Source of the DNA: Candidatus Caenarcanales bacterium
GTDB taxonomy: Bacteria; Cyanobacteriota; Vampirovibrionia; 2-02-FULL-35-15
Assembly: GCA_020050435.1 (NCBI GenBank)
Contig: JAGVKQ010000023.1
Location: 62,001-126,000 of the forward strand
Reading direction: 5' to 3'
Length of the DNA: 64,000 nt
Every line of letters starts with the position of its first letter. The stretch's first letter is position 1. The notes under the pieces were generated by a model. It saw nothing but the letters and a program-made list of their open reading frames with translations, did not search any database and was not told where the DNA came from. Position numbers and translations under genes: made by a program. Of the stretch, positions 18,077 to 28,270 are shown in pieces.

Positions 18077-19501
18077 CTATTTGGCTGATTTAGTAAACTC
18101 TTTTTCACAAACATATTCTTTGTTATGAGGACTACGTTTAATATATTTTCCAAATCCTTTTCCTATTAAAGATTGACCATTATCAATGGCAACGGTTCCC
18201 CTTAAAATTACTGTTTTACATTTTCCATTCACTTTCCATCCTTCAAATGCAGAGTAGTCACAATTTTGATGGTGCGTTTTAACAGAAATTGTATGATTTA
18301 CATTCGGGTCAAAAATAACTATATCTGCATCAGCCCCAGGAGAAATCGTACCCTTTTTAGGAAACATGCCAAATATCTTGGCAGCATTAGTAGAAGTCAG
18401 CTCTACGAATTTATTTAATGAGATTTTATTTTTTAACACACCTTCTGAAAACAACAGCTCCATTCTATGCTCTACACCAGGCATGCCATTTGGGATTTTC
18501 GAAAAATCATTTATCCCCATATTTTTCTGCTCCATACAAAATGGGCAGTGATCAGTAGCCACTGTGTGTAAAAGCCCTTGGTTTATAGCATTCCAAAGTG
18601 CAATTCTATCTTTTTCTTTTCTTAAAGGTGGACTCATAATCCATTTTGAACCTTCAAAACCTTCAGTTTCATAAAGCGACTCATCTAATAAAAGATATTG
18701 AATACAAGTTTCTACATTTACTTTCTGATTTCTTTTAGTAGCTTCACGAACTCTGTTTACGGCTCCTTCACATGTCATATGAACAACATAAAGCGGATGT
18801 CCACCCTGATATGCCATATCTATAATTCTTCCTGTAGCTTCGGTCTCAGCAATCTCAGGGCGAGTAAGGTAATGGTATCTAGGCGACAAGTTACCATTGG
18901 CTTTCGCTTCAGTAACCAACTCATCAATCATGTCACCGTTTTCACAGTGAGAAATAACCATGGCACCATATTTACCAGCTTCTTTCATGAGTCCGATAAT
19001 CTGGCGATCATCTACCATCAAAGCACCTTTATAAGCCATAAAAACTTTAAAAGAAGAGATGCCATCTTTTTCACAAATGTCTTTAATTTCGCTCACAGTA
19101 TTTTTATTGAAATCAGTAACTCCCATATGAAATGCATAATCACCCACTGCATTTCCATCAGCTTTTTTATGCCAGGAATCCAAGGCATCTCTTAATGATT
19201 TTCCTTGGGTTTGAATAGCAAAGTCAATAATAGTAGTAGTTCCACCATGCAGCCCAGCAAGTGTACCCGACTCAAAATTATCGCTGGCATAAGTACCCAT
19301 AAAAGGTAAGTCCATATGAGTATGCGGATCTATTCCACCTGGGAATAAATACATTCCATTAGCATCGATAGTTTTATCAGCTGTTAATTTTAAATCTTTT
19401 CCAATAGTGTGAACTTTTTCATCTTCAATATAAACATCAGCAATGTACTTATCTGAAGCAGTGACAACAGTTCCATTTTTGATTAAAAGTGATTTCACCA
19501 T
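18077..19501 (-). CDS. hydA: Dihydropyrimidinase
   Basis: The 474-aa amidohydrolase-superfamily enzyme has His60/His62 (GGIDPHTHMDLP), the lysine that becomes carboxylated (SFKVFMAYKGALMVDD), further metal His in ISHCENGD and YVVHMTCEG, and Asp in VATDHCPF. These fit the dinuclear zinc centre of dihydropyrimidinase/hydantoinase. It opens dihydrouracil or dihydrothymine to the N-carbamoyl-beta-amino acid. It overlaps the dehydrogenase gene by 7 bp and lies next to beta-ureidopropionase, supporting dihydropyrimidinase over allantoinase. Confidence 0.95.
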   Translation of the reverse strand: MVKSLLIKNGTVVTASDKYIADVYIEDEKVHTIGKDLKLTADKTIDANGMYLFPGGIDPHTHMDLPFMGTYASDNFESGTLAGLHGGTTTIIDFAIQTQGKSLRDALDSWHKKADGNAVGDYAFHMGVTDFNKNTVSEIKDICEKDGISSFKVFMAYKGALMVDDRQIIGLMKEAGKYGAMVISHCENGDMIDELVTEAKANGNLSPRYHYLTRPEIAETEATGRIIDMAYQGGHPLYVVHMTCEGAVNRVREATKRNQKVNVETCIQYLLLDESLYETEGFEGSKWIMSPPLRKEKDRIALWNAINQGLLHTVATDHCPFCMEQKNMGINDFSKIPNGMPGVEHRMELLFSEGVLKNKISLNKFVELTSTNAAKIFGMFPKKGTISPGADADIVIFDPNVNHTISVKTHHQNCDYSAFEGWKVNGKCKTVILRGTVAIDNGQSLIGKGFGKYIKRSPHNKEYVCEKEFTKSAK

Positions 19502-21015
19502 ATACTAGAATCCTTTACCCATCTTTGAACGGTAACCTTAGTATCAGTATAAAAATCTACAGAGGCCTGACCATGTGCTTTCACATCACCGAAAAACGAA
19601 GCCTTAGATCCACCGAAAGAGAAAAATGCCATAGGTGCCGGCACTCCAATATTTATACCAATCATACTAGGATCCACTTCATAAGAGAATTTTCTAGCCG
19701 CAGCACCGCTGGAAGTAAACAATGAAGCAGTATTTCCATACTCTGAACTATTAAGCCACTCAATAGCATCGTCCAGAGTTTTTACATTAGCAAGGCAAAT
19801 GACTGGACCAAAGATTTCTTCTTTTGCAACTCTCATATCCTTTTTCACTTCAGAAATTATTGAAGGTTTTAAGAAATAGCCTTTTAAGTTTTCTACTCCT
19901 TCTCTTCCATCCAGTAAGATTTTCCCACCTTCATCAGATGCAGACTGTATAAGACCTTTAACTCTAGTTCTAGCTTCTTCTGAAATTACAGGACCAATGG
20001 TCGTTAAAGAATCAAGTCCATCTCCAACAATAGCTTCTTTTGCTTTTTTAACAATAGCTTCCTGAAACTTTGAATAAACATCTCCAACACAGAGAATTAC
20101 AGATCCAGCAAGGCATCTTTGACCTGCACATCCAGTACATGATTCAAATACAGTTTTTACGGCAAGGTCTAAGTTAGCATCTGGAAGTACAACCATAAAG
20201 TTTTTAGCACCACCAAGAGCCTGTACTCTTTTTCCATGCGAAGCAGCAGTCTGATAAACATATTTTGCAACAGGAGTAGATCCAACAAAAGAAAGTCCAG
20301 CAATGTCAGGATGAGAACAAATAGAGTTCACAACTTCTTTACTTCCATGAACTAGATTCATTACACCTTTTGGCATACCTGCTTCTTCAATCAATTCAAA
20401 AACTCTAACCTGAGTAAGTGGAACTCTTTCGCTAGGTTTTAAAATAAATGTATTTCCAGAAGCTACTGCAAATGGCCAAAACCAGAAAGGAACCATAGGG
20501 GGAAAATTAAAAGGAGTAATGGCAGCAAAAACTCCCATAGGTCTTCTAATAGCATGACAGTCAATTCCAGAAGCAATATCTTCAGATGACTTTCCCATTA
20601 ATAATGTAGGCATTCCACATGCAGTTTCAATCATCTGGATTCCACGTCTTACATCACCACGTGACTCTACTAATGTTTTTCCATTTTCCTGAGTACAGAG
20701 CCTGGCTAAATCTTCAGAATTTTTTTCAAGAAGTGTTTTTAATTTAAAGAAAACTTGGGCTCTGTCAATTACTGGAGTCTGCCTCCAGGTTTTAAAGGCT
20801 TCTTTTGCAGCAATAACTGCCGAGTCTACATCTTCCTTTTTTCCAATGGGACATTTTCCAATTAACTGTTTATTTGCAGGATTAATAACATCAAGAGATT
20901 CTTTTCCTAAAGATTCAATCCATTTACCATTTATATAGTTTTTAACAGGTGAAACATTTTTTACGTTTTCATCTGGACTCATAATTGCTGTCTTTTCATT
21001 TTGGTTTTGAGGCAT
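19495..21015 (-). CDS. mmsA: CoA-acylating methylmalonate/malonate-semialdehyde dehydrogenase
   Basis: The 506-aa aldehyde dehydrogenase has the MmsA/IolA signature: YINGKWIES, FAAITPFNFPPMVPFWFWP, ALGGAKNFMVVLPDA and the nucleophile in GCAGQRCLAGS. This branch needs CoA and NAD and releases CO2. From the uracil branch it would give acetyl-CoA (from malonate semialdehyde), from thymine propionyl-CoA. It is the first gene of the seven-gene operon; spacing across the operon ranges from overlaps to 18 bp. Confidence 0.95.
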   Translation of the reverse strand: MPQNQNEKTAIMSPDENVKNVSPVKNYINGKWIESLGKESLDVINPANKQLIGKCPIGKKEDVDSAVIAAKEAFKTWRQTPVIDRAQVFFKLKTLLEKNSEDLARLCTQENGKTLVESRGDVRRGIQMIETACGMPTLLMGKSSEDIASGIDCHAIRRPMGVFAAITPFNFPPMVPFWFWPFAVASGNTFILKPSERVPLTQVRVFELIEEAGMPKGVMNLVHGSKEVVNSICSHPDIAGLSFVGSTPVAKYVYQTAASHGKRVQALGGAKNFMVVLPDANLDLAVKTVFESCTGCAGQRCLAGSVILCVGDVYSKFQEAIVKKAKEAIVGDGLDSLTTIGPVISEEARTRVKGLIQSASDEGGKILLDGREGVENLKGYFLKPSIISEVKKDMRVAKEEIFGPVICLANVKTLDDAIEWLNSSEYGNTASLFTSSGAAARKFSYEVDPSMIGINIGVPAPMAFFSFGGSKASFFGDVKAHGQASVDFYTDTKVTVQRWVKDSSIW

Positions 21016-21034
21016 ATTCTTCTTTCTTACATTG

Positions 21035-21064
21035 ATTATATTTATAAACTAATATAAGATACAA
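21035..21064 (-). promoter_or_regulatory. Putative promoter of the pyrimidine catabolic operon
   Basis: On the minus strand TTGTAT (21059-21064) and TATAAT (21035-21040) are 18 nt apart, with the mmsA start codon 19 nt past the -10 box. A short imperfect inverted repeat (ACTTT...AAAGT) lies just upstream and could be an operator. No regulator gene is in the cluster. Confidence 0.45.
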
Positions 21065-21132
21065 GTATATTACGTTTTTCACTTTGAAAATATAAAGTAC
21101 ACAGAATTATATAAATGAATAATAGAAAATCT

Positions 21133-21831
21133 CTAGATTTCACCTTCAAATTGACCATTAGTAAATTTAACCTTCCTGATTAAATTACCATCAAAGCCAT
21201 TTCTTACGAATATACCATCAGGGAACCCAGCAGTCCACTGTTGCTCCTGCCTTAGAACTGATCCAGAATCTCTTTGAGAATCTTTACTGTATACAATTCT
21301 TCCACCATCTAAAAGACCATTCTTATAATTTTCAACTGTATCAACGACACCATTTGGAAAGGACTTAGTAACTTCCCCATTAATAAACCCATTGATATAA
21401 TTCCCCTCAATAATTACCATACTATTTTCACTTACTGAGAATGTTCCATTTGGAATAGATTTGGTAAGAGATATTTGAAGCTTTAGATTTTTCTCTTTAT
21501 CAGGGCTTCCACAAGAATATATCTCCCCCATAGATTCAGTACAAACAAAATCCTCATCAAAATCATGCAAATGAACATTCAATTCAAATAATTCAAATGG
21601 TTTACTAGAAATATTACTAACAGTTGTTTTAGTACCATTTTTTGAAGGAGATTTAACAACTTCGTTCTTTATCTCTTCTTTAACAGGCACAGGGATATCT
21701 GCATCAATATCTTTCTTTTCTTTTACTGCTGTTTTAATAGCTTTTGGGGATTGATTAATAAAATAATAAATACCACCACCAATTACTGCAAGAATTAAAG
21801 CCACTATAACTATCAATAGATTAGGTTTCAT
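21133..21831 (-). CDS. Membrane-anchored MORN-like repeat protein
   Basis: The 232-aa product starts with a signal anchor (LLIVIVALILAVIGGGIYYFI) and a Lys-rich linker. The C-terminal ~110 residues contain repeated motifs of the MORN-variant/YwqK type: YINGFINGEVTKSFPNG, ENYKNGLLDGGRIVY, TAGFPDGIF, KFTNGQFEGEI. Such repeats form beta-hairpin stacks; the function is unknown. GGGAGA upstream supports the ATG at 21831 over an earlier GTG at 21849. Confidence 0.75.
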   Translation of the reverse strand: MKPNLLIVIVALILAVIGGGIYYFINQSPKAIKTAVKEKKDIDADIPVPVKEEIKNEVVKSPSKNGTKTTVSNISSKPFELFELNVHLHDFDEDFVCTESMGEIYSCGSPDKEKNLKLQISLTKSIPNGTFSVSENSMVIIEGNYINGFINGEVTKSFPNGVVDTVENYKNGLLDGGRIVYSKDSQRDSGSVLRQEQQWTAGFPDGIFVRNGFDGNLIRKVKFTNGQFEGEI

Positions 21832-21965
21832 AAGATAAATTTCTCCCACTTACATTACAAGTGTTAAATTCCCTCCAGACAATGGTTCTTAACAAAGACT
21901 TATTCCGTCAATTTTAATTATTTTTACTGAGGGTATTATTTAAATTTTAGTATTAGCCCCAATGC

Positions 21966-22559
21966 CTATATTTTCACAAAAACTAAAGTTCTATTATTTG
22001 CTGGCATTTCAAAATCATTTAACAAAGTAAAACCATTAAGTAACATATTTTCACTTACATCTTCAAACGAACAAATAGTACTTAATGGGTTTAATTCTTT
22101 CAACCAAACATCAAAGTCAGCATTACTTTGAGAAGTATATTTGCCATTATAATTAAAAGGTCCATAAATAATAACCAATGCATTTTTCTTCAGATTCTCA
22201 CCACACAACTGCATAAAGATTTCAACCTTTTTCCATCCAATAATATGGAAGGTGTTTGCGGTAAAAATTAAGTCAAAATCACCAATAGGAAAATCATCTT
22301 TGTCAATTTCAAACTCTAAAGGACCTTTTATGTTTGAAATATTTGATTCCTTTAACCATAACCCTATCCCTTCATGATTTGATTTAACATCAGAACATGT
22401 CCATAAAAGGTGAGGGAATTCTGAAGCCAAAGATACAGCATGTTGTCCCGTACCAGAGCCGACTTCTAATAGAGTCTTATGTTTATCTCCAATTACCTGT
22501 TTTAAAACATTTAAAATGGGGGCAGAGTTTCTTTCACATGATGATGAATAGGGTTTCAT
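21966..22559 (-). CDS. DUF938 class I SAM-dependent methyltransferase-like protein
   Basis: The 197-aa protein has the DUF938 opening (SSSCERNSAPIL), the SAM-binding motif LLEVGSGTGQHAVSLA, LLWTCSD as motif II, and FDLIFTANTFHIIGW. The family is widespread in Proteobacteria and Cyanobacteria; its substrate is not established to my knowledge. It stands alone between secreted protein genes. Confidence 0.88.
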   Translation of the reverse strand: MKPYSSSCERNSAPILNVLKQVIGDKHKTLLEVGSGTGQHAVSLASEFPHLLWTCSDVKSNHEGIGLWLKESNISNIKGPLEFEIDKDDFPIGDFDLIFTANTFHIIGWKKVEIFMQLCGENLKKNALVIIYGPFNYNGKYTSQSNADFDVWLKELNPLSTICSFEDVSENMLLNGFTLLNDFEMPANNRTLVFVKI

Positions 22560-22601
22560 ACTAGAAAGTTTAAACCATTAATGAGATTTCTTCAAAACTT
22601 C

Positions 22602-22955
22602 TTACGGTTTAGGTAAATTAACTGGAGCAAGAATTGTAGATGGAGCAAATGTTGGCATGGAAACAGCCATTGCAAAAGGTGTAATTGATGGTACAGGAGT
22701 AGAAAGTGGCAAAGTTGGGCTAAAAGCATCTAAGGGTCTTCCGGTTTCTACTGGCTTACAATAACAAGCAGGGGGATTAGAGCTATAAAAAAAAACCGTT
22801 TGTGGTGGCATCTGTGATTGGCATCTATGAATACAAGCATAATACGTGTCACCAGGCTGTACTATATTCACACCTTGAGGCTCTGCAAAACTTTTATCAC
22901 AAACAAATATTAAACTAAATAAAAGAATAAGAACCAATCCATTTGCTGATTTCAT
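22602..22955 (-). CDS. Small secreted cysteine- and proline-rich protein
   Basis: The 117-aa product has a signal peptide (cleavage near residue 24, SFAE), four cysteines in a compact block (CIHRC ... ACYCK) and a tail rich in Pro, Thr and Ala. It is probably disulfide-bonded and extracytoplasmic. Function unknown. It is upstream-adjacent on the same strand to DUF938 and downstream of the exosortase, but has no membrane helix at its C-terminus and so does not look like an exosortase substrate. Confidence 0.7.
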   Translation of the reverse strand: MKSANGLVLILLFSLIFVCDKSFAEPQGVNIVQPGDTYYACIHRCQSQMPPQTVFFYSSNPPACYCKPVETGRPLDAFSPTLPLSTPVPSITPFAMAVSMPTFAPSTILAPVNLPKP

Positions 22956-23115
22956 TTCTCTACCTCTCTTACTACTTTCACACTATGGGTTAAAAAGAAG
23001 TTAATTTATTAGGGACAAACCCAAGTTTCTTTGTTAATCATCTGAGATATTTTTAGAAATCTAGTGACAATTGCAAGTAATACTATAAATCTTTAATTTC
23101 AGATGTCAGGGAATA

Positions 23116-24003
23116 TTAACTTTTAACAGTATTAGCTTTTCTGGAAACATAAGACCAAACACCTATATAAATAGATATTCCAATAAAATACAGTAACCAC
23201 CCTACATTAGAATGATAAAGCTTAATAATTGCTTTAGCTCCATCCCCAGAACCAGATGTTTCAGCGACAGACATGCCAAAAATAAAATAACTTACGATTC
23301 TTACTATATTCAAAAAATACATGTAATAGATTCCAATAAAATATCCTAAAAAAACAGATTTAGACTTTAATAAATCATCATTCAATTGCAATAAAAAAAT
23401 TGAAAAAGCAGTTACAAACATTAAAACTCCTTCTAATCCACTACAAGGAGAATAGATTGAAATTTTAAAAAGTGGACAAGAAAGAGTAAGATTATTTATT
23501 ATTGAAACATTGTCAAAGCCTAATAAATTAATAACACTAGAAGCCAATCTACAAGTACTAGAACATAAGTACATCCAGGCAAAATCATTTAATACAGGGT
23601 AAACTACAATAACAAATGATAGAGGTAAAAGAAATAAAAATTTAAATCGATGCTTAAATACAAGATTCAAATCTATAAAATAAAATATAGAAGTAAAAAA
23701 CACAAAAAATGACAACAAAAGTATAAAAAAGACACTTACATATGAAGTTAACAAAGAAAGATCTTTTTTAATAATTAAAGTAATGCCAATATAGAAAGCT
23801 GACAAGAAAAGGTTAAGAGCAACAATTTTAAAATTTAGTTTAGATAAAACGTTATTCTTCTTACTAATTTCTTGAAGTAAAAGATATAAAGCAGAAAAAC
23901 CTACAAACAAATAATAAGAACTAATCTGATAAGTAATAATTGTAAAACGGCTTAATAAAAATAATTCAAGAAGAGGAACGAGAAGAATAATAATTTCTTT
24001 CAT
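23116..24003 (-). CDS. Exosortase/archaeosortase-family transpeptidase
   Basis: The 295-aa polytopic membrane protein (about eight helices) carries the three invariant catalytic residues of the exosortase family: Cys187 in SPCSGLEG, Arg235 in LNIVRIVSYF and His264 in YHSNVGW, at the expected spacing. These enzymes cleave a C-terminal sorting signal (motif, membrane helix, basic residues) and pass the protein to an envelope acceptor. I cannot assign a subtype. A 59-aa candidate substrate is encoded divergently 165 bp away (24168). No EPS cluster is adjacent. Confidence 0.88.
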   Translation of the reverse strand: MKEIIILLVPLLELFLLSRFTIITYQISSYYLFVGFSALYLLLQEISKKNNVLSKLNFKIVALNLFLSAFYIGITLIIKKDLSLLTSYVSVFFILLLSFFVFFTSIFYFIDLNLVFKHRFKFLFLLPLSFVIVVYPVLNDFAWMYLCSSTCRLASSVINLLGFDNVSIINNLTLSCPLFKISIYSPCSGLEGVLMFVTAFSIFLLQLNDDLLKSKSVFLGYFIGIYYMYFLNIVRIVSYFIFGMSVAETSGSGDGAKAIIKLYHSNVGWLLYFIGISIYIGVWSYVSRKANTVKS

Positions 24004-24167
24004 AGGATATATCTTAAACCACCCCTATTCTTTAAAGGAGAATTGTTATATTTTGTAGGGTTAACAGAGCATACATTGTATACTTAAAAAGATTATCATT
24101 TACTTATTAAGTGGGTTTTTAAAAGAAGAAAAACTTGATCTAAATTAAAATAAAATAGGAGAAAATC

Positions 24168-24347
24168 ATGAAACTAAAGTCTCTGTTAAATTCATCACTA
24201 CTAGCACTAATAATTATAAATATTCTAGCTATCCCTTCTTATGCCAGCGGTGCTGCACCAGAAATCCCAGCAGGATTTGGACCTATGATAGTAACTGGAA
24301 TAGTATTAGCTACTACTGCTTTTAAAAGCTTTATCAATAAAAATTAA
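24168..24347 (+). CDS. Tiny putative exosortase substrate (EIPAGFGP protein)
   Basis: This 59-aa gene has an excellent ribosome binding site (AGGAG, 7 nt before ATG). The protein is a signal peptide (1-26, cleavage near SYA), a short linker, the motif PEIPAGFGP (31-39), one hydrophobic segment (40-52) and a basic end (KSFINKN). This is the architecture of a PEP-CTERM-type sorting tail with almost no cargo. The 67-aa protein at 30693 has the same layout and the related motif KEIPEGWGP. Divergent from the exosortase gene; its end overlaps the convergent hydroxylase gene by 14 bp. A substrate role is inferred. Confidence 0.7.
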   Translation: MKLKSLLNSSLLALIIINILAIPSYASGAAPEIPAGFGPMIVTGIVLATTAFKSFINKN

Positions 24348-25119
24348 GTCGATTCTTAACGGGACTTACAAATGGAGTAATCAATATTCCAGGAAAATCT
24401 TGCCAGCGTGGATGAGTAAATTCTTTAAGTCCAAAATTTAGTTCTTTAAGGTTTTCCTTTACCTTATAAGTTTTAAATAGCCTATCCCAGAAAGAAAATA
24501 CACTTCCATAGTTTGAATTAGTTTCAAATATTTTATCTGAATGGTGGATCCTATGCATATTAGGAGTAACAATTAAGATTTTAATAAAATCATCCAACTC
24601 ATCAGGCAACGGTAAATTAATGTGATTAAAGATCGCCACTAAAGCATACAGTATCTGATAAATCAAATACTGCTGCAGCGTTATACCAAAGAATGGGAAA
24701 ATGAAAAATAAAAAAAGAACATTAGATACTAAGGTTTCACCTATATGTGTTCGAAACGCTGTACTAGCATCGACAAATAAATCAGTATGGTGAACTCTAT
24801 GAAATCTCCAAAGAAATGGAACCTGATGAGTAGCTATATGTAAAAAATAAGTGCCAATATCACAAATAAAAATAACAACTATAATTTCAAGAAAATATGG
24901 TAGATTCAGCTTTCCTAACAGGGAGAAATTCCATACATTGATAGGGGGAAAGTACTTAGCTAGAAAAAATATGACATATATAGAAATCATATTAAAAAAC
25001 TTAACAGCAATATTTTGTGCAGCATGATGCCACCGGTCAGCTTTAAAAGTCAACCAAGGAGACTTGCCTTCTAAAAAAAACATTATTCCGAGGAATACAA
25101 ATTCAAAGATTTCCTTCAC
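24334..25119 (-). CDS. Fatty acid hydroxylase / sterol desaturase family protein
   Basis: The 261-aa membrane protein has the histidine boxes of the diiron hydroxylase superfamily: HIATH (HX3H), HRVHH (HX2HH), a central H in FNHINLPLPD, and HRIHH. Four or more hydrophobic helices surround them. Family members hydroxylate or desaturate fatty acids, carotenoids or sterols at the membrane. The substrate is unknown; the geranylgeranyl reductase nearby hints at isoprenoid lipids, but that gene is on the other strand. Confidence 0.9.
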   Translation of the reverse strand: MKEIFEFVFLGIMFFLEGKSPWLTFKADRWHHAAQNIAVKFFNMISIYVIFFLAKYFPPINVWNFSLLGKLNLPYFLEIIVVIFICDIGTYFLHIATHQVPFLWRFHRVHHTDLFVDASTAFRTHIGETLVSNVLFLFFIFPFFGITLQQYLIYQILYALVAIFNHINLPLPDELDDFIKILIVTPNMHRIHHSDKIFETNSNYGSVFSFWDRLFKTYKVKENLKELNFGLKEFTHPRWQDFPGILITPFVSPVKNRLNFY

Positions 25120-25190
25120 AATATCTCCAAGCTCTGATAATTATAGTATAAAGAAAAGACAAAAGAATTGCATTACAGTAGTATATTCTT

Positions 25191-26111
25191 ATGAGTGTAA
25201 TTCTATCTGTCAAAAATTTAAATAAGGTTTACAAAGGTGATTTTAAAGCTCTAAACAATATTAACCTTGAAATAAACAAAGGTGAAATATTTGCATTGCT
25301 TGGACCAAATGGTGCAGGCAAAACTACTCTTATAAATATAATTTGTGGAATAGTAAACCCCACAAATGGAGAGATCTTAGTAGACGGATTTGACAACATT
25401 AAAGACTTTAGAAAAACAAGGTCTTTAATTGGACTAGTTCCACAAGAACTTGTAGGCGAAGCATTTGAAACAGTCTGGAATACAGTAAACTTTAGCAGAG
25501 GACTTTTTGGAAAACCAGCAGATCATGCTTACGTAGAAAAAACTATTAAACAACTTTCTTTGTGGGATAAAAAAGACAGTAAAATGATGACTCTTTCTGG
25601 TGGAATGAAAAGACGTGTAATGATTGCTAAAGCTCTCTCTCATGAACCTAAGATTTTATTTTTAGATGAGCCTACTGCTGGCGTAGATGTTAGCCTAAGA
25701 CAAGACATGTGGAAACAAGTAAGAGCCCTTCAGGAAAGTGGAGTAACTATCATTTTAACGACTCACTATATAGAAGAAGCAGAAGAAATGGCAGATAGAA
25801 TTGGGGTTATCAATAATGGCGAAATTATAGTTACAGAGAATAAAATTGATTTAATGAAAAAGCTAGGTAGCAAACAATTAATTTTAGAATTATATGATCC
25901 TCTAAATTTCATCCCATCATCTCTATCTAAGTGGACATTAGAATTGAACAGCGATAAGTCTCAGCTAACTTACACCTATGACAGCATAAAAGAAAACAGC
26001 ATTCCTGATTTACTTTCTGCCATTTGTTCAGCAGGGATACTATTTAAAGATATTCACACAAAACAAAGCTCTCTTGAAGACATATTCATTAAACTGGTTA
26101 AAAAATCATGA
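25191..26111 (+). CDS. yadG: ABC exporter ATP-binding protein (YadG-like)
   Basis: The 306-aa product has a full set of ABC motifs: Walker [12 protein letters not shown]-loop VPQELV, signature LSGGMKRR, Walker [13 protein letters not shown] and switch [14 protein letters not shown], plus a C-terminal extension typical of ABC-2 drug/lipid exporters. It overlaps the permease gene by 4 bp (ATGA). Best described as YadG of the YadGH pair; substrate unknown. Confidence 0.92.
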   Translation: MSVILSVKNLNKVYKGDFKALNNINLEINKGEIFALLGPNGAGKTTLINIICGIVNPTNGEILVDGFDNIKDFRKTRSLIGLVPQELVGEAFETVWNTVNFSRGLFGKPADHAYVEKTIKQLSLWDKKDSKMMTLSGGMKRRVMIAKALSHEPKILFLDEPTAGVDVSLRQDMWKQVRALQESGVTIILTTHYIEEAEEMADRIGVINNGEIIVTENKIDLMKKLGSKQLILELYDPLNFIPSSLSKWTLELNSDKSQLTYTYDSIKENSIPDLLSAICSAGILFKDIHTKQSSLEDIFIKLVKKS

Positions 26112-26869
26112 ACCTTCACTCCATTAAAGCTATCTATAATTTTGAAATGGCTCGCTGGTGGCGTACTGTAGGACAGAGTATTTTATCTCCAGTAATTTCT
26201 ACTACACTTTATTTTGTAGTTTTTGGTTCAGCTATAGGCTCACGAATTGCAGAGATTGACGGAATTAGCTATGGATCATTTATAGTACCTGGGTTAGTAA
26301 TGCTGGCAGTTCTTACAGAGAGCATTTCAAATGCATCATTTGGGATTTACTTCCCCAAATTTACTGGCAGTATTTACGAAGTCCTTTCAGCACCAATTTC
26401 TTATGTAGAGATTTTACTAGGTTATGTAGGGGCAGCCGCCACTAAATCAATTATTTTAGGCATTATGATTTTAACTACTGCCAGCTTTTTCGTACCGCTT
26501 CAAATTCAGCACCCTTTTGTAATGTTATTTTTCCTGGTATTAACTTCTCTTACCTTTTGCCTGTTTGGGTTTATTATAGGATTATGGGCTGACGGTTTTG
26601 AAAAATTACAAATCATACCAGCACTTATTATCACTCCACTCACATTTTTAGGAGGAAGTTTTTATACTATAAGTATGCTTCCTCCATTCTGGCAAAAGGT
26701 TTCGCTATTTAACCCAGTGGTCTATCTTATTAGTGGATTCCGCTGGAGCTTTTACGAAAAGTCAGACGTAAGCTTAAAACTAAGCTTAATTATGGTTTCT
26801 ATTTTTCTTTTAGTCTGCATTATTCTGATTAGGTGGATATTTAAAACTGGCTACAGACTAAAGAACTGA
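26108..26869 (+). CDS. yadH: ABC-2 type permease (YadH-like)
   Basis: The 253-aa protein has six predicted membrane helices and ABC-2 permease motifs: [30 protein letters not shown] and [19 protein letters not shown] with [12 protein letters not shown]. These match YadH closely in pattern. With the upstream ATPase it forms a homodimeric exporter, probably of a lipid, polysaccharide or drug. Followed after 60 bp by a flavoprotein gene on the same strand. Confidence 0.92.
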   Translation: MNLHSIKAIYNFEMARWWRTVGQSILSPVISTTLYFVVFGSAIGSRIAEIDGISYGSFIVPGLVMLAVLTESISNASFGIYFPKFTGSIYEVLSAPISYVEILLGYVGAAATKSIILGIMILTTASFFVPLQIQHPFVMLFFLVLTSLTFCLFGFIIGLWADGFEKLQIIPALIITPLTFLGGSFYTISMLPPFWQKVSLFNPVVYLISGFRWSFYEKSDVSLKLSLIMVSIFLLVCIILIRWIFKTGYRLKN

Positions 26870-26929
26870 TCATGGCATGACTTTATTCGCCAACTATGTT
26901 AGAGAAAAAGTTGTTACTATTATAAACAG

Positions 26930-28123
26930 ATGAAAACATATGACCTAATTGTATGTGGTGCAGGTCCAGGTGGTTCAATAGCTGCTAGAAATGCTGCTCA
27001 AAAAGGTTTAAAGGTTGCTCTTATAGAAAAAGAGAGGCTTCCTCGACATAAAACATGTGGTGGTGGTATACCAAGCACTGTTATAGAACATTTACAAGAA
27101 TTAGATCCTGAAACTTTTATTGAATCAAAAGTTAAACACATGAGACATACCTGGAATTTCACAGATGAAGCTACTTCAGCAATCAATCTACCAGATAGTG
27201 ATAATGATTTGTCTATTTGGATGGTCAGAAGAAATGTTTTTGATAATGCACTAGCAATGCAAGCAGTTATGGCAGGAGCTGACTTGATTGAAGAGACAAC
27301 AGTTTCATCTATTAAAAGAGAAAATGGTGAAATTAAACTTTATGCAAAACAAAAAAATAACAGAGAGGATTTTATAGCAAAATCAAGATATTTAATAGGT
27401 GCAGATGGTGCAAAAGGACAAGTTTCTAAAGTTGCTGGATTAAGACCTAATCGTAAAAATGTGACAGCAATAGAAATAGAATACCCATATGAGTGGAGAT
27501 CAGGAAATCAAGACTTAAGACTAGATGTAATGCACCTTGAATATGGAGCAATCCCAGGAGGTTATGCATGGGTATTTCCGAAAAAAAATCACTTGAATAT
27601 TGGTGGAGGTATTATTGACAACAGATTTTTAAGTGTTGGTCAAAACCAAAAAGAAATTATACACAAAGCGATATCAGGATATTTAGATCATCTAGAGATA
27701 CCTCATGATAAAAATAAATTAACCTATTTTGCACACCCTATACCTATTTGGAATGGAAAAGAACAACTACATACTGATGATAGTCACATATTACTGGTAG
27801 GTGATGCTGCTGGTCTTGTAAATCCTTACTTAGGAGATGGTATTTCTCATGCAATTACAAGTGGATCTATAGCTGCAGAATGTGTAGCTAATAATACTGT
27901 AGATCAATATACAGATAAAATTTACGATAAACTAGGATCACATTTTGATGCTTCACTAAGATTAGCAAACATATTTTACAGATTCCCAAGATTACTCTAT
28001 CCACTGGTAAAACGCTCTAGATCAGCACATCATGCAATGGAAATGCTACGCGGAAATACACCAAGATTATCTACACCTATATCACAGTTCATATTCAACT
28101 GGATGTTGGGGTTTAAACATTAA
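26930..28123 (+). CDS. Geranylgeranyl reductase family FAD-dependent oxidoreductase
   Basis: The 397-aa flavoprotein has the N-terminal dinucleotide fold (CGAGPGGSIAARNAA), the family motif LPRHKTCGGGIP with the conserved cysteine region, GADGAKGQVSKVAGL, and the FAD-binding VGDAAGLVNPYLGDGISHAI. ChlP/GGR-family enzymes saturate isoprenoid chains of chlorophyll, quinones or archaeal lipids. No chlorophyll genes are here, so a quinone or polyprenol substrate is likelier. Possibly an operon with the ABC exporter. Confidence 0.88.
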   Translation: MKTYDLIVCGAGPGGSIAARNAAQKGLKVALIEKERLPRHKTCGGGIPSTVIEHLQELDPETFIESKVKHMRHTWNFTDEATSAINLPDSDNDLSIWMVRRNVFDNALAMQAVMAGADLIEETTVSSIKRENGEIKLYAKQKNNREDFIAKSRYLIGADGAKGQVSKVAGLRPNRKNVTAIEIEYPYEWRSGNQDLRLDVMHLEYGAIPGGYAWVFPKKNHLNIGGGIIDNRFLSVGQNQKEIIHKAISGYLDHLEIPHDKNKLTYFAHPIPIWNGKEQLHTDDSHILLVGDAAGLVNPYLGDGISHAITSGSIAAECVANNTVDQYTDKIYDKLGSHFDASLRLANIFYRFPRLLYPLVKRSRSAHHAMEMLRGNTPRLSTPISQFIFNWMLGFKH

Positions 28124-28270
28124 TGATTAATTTTCTCTAACAACAAGTGAGTAATATAAGAATTTATCGAATAAAAAAAACTTGCATACAAATTAAACGG
28201 GGAAATACAGTATAGAAAATTAAGAAAATCTAAAAGTAGTTTTAAATTTTTCCATTTAAGTTATTATTAA

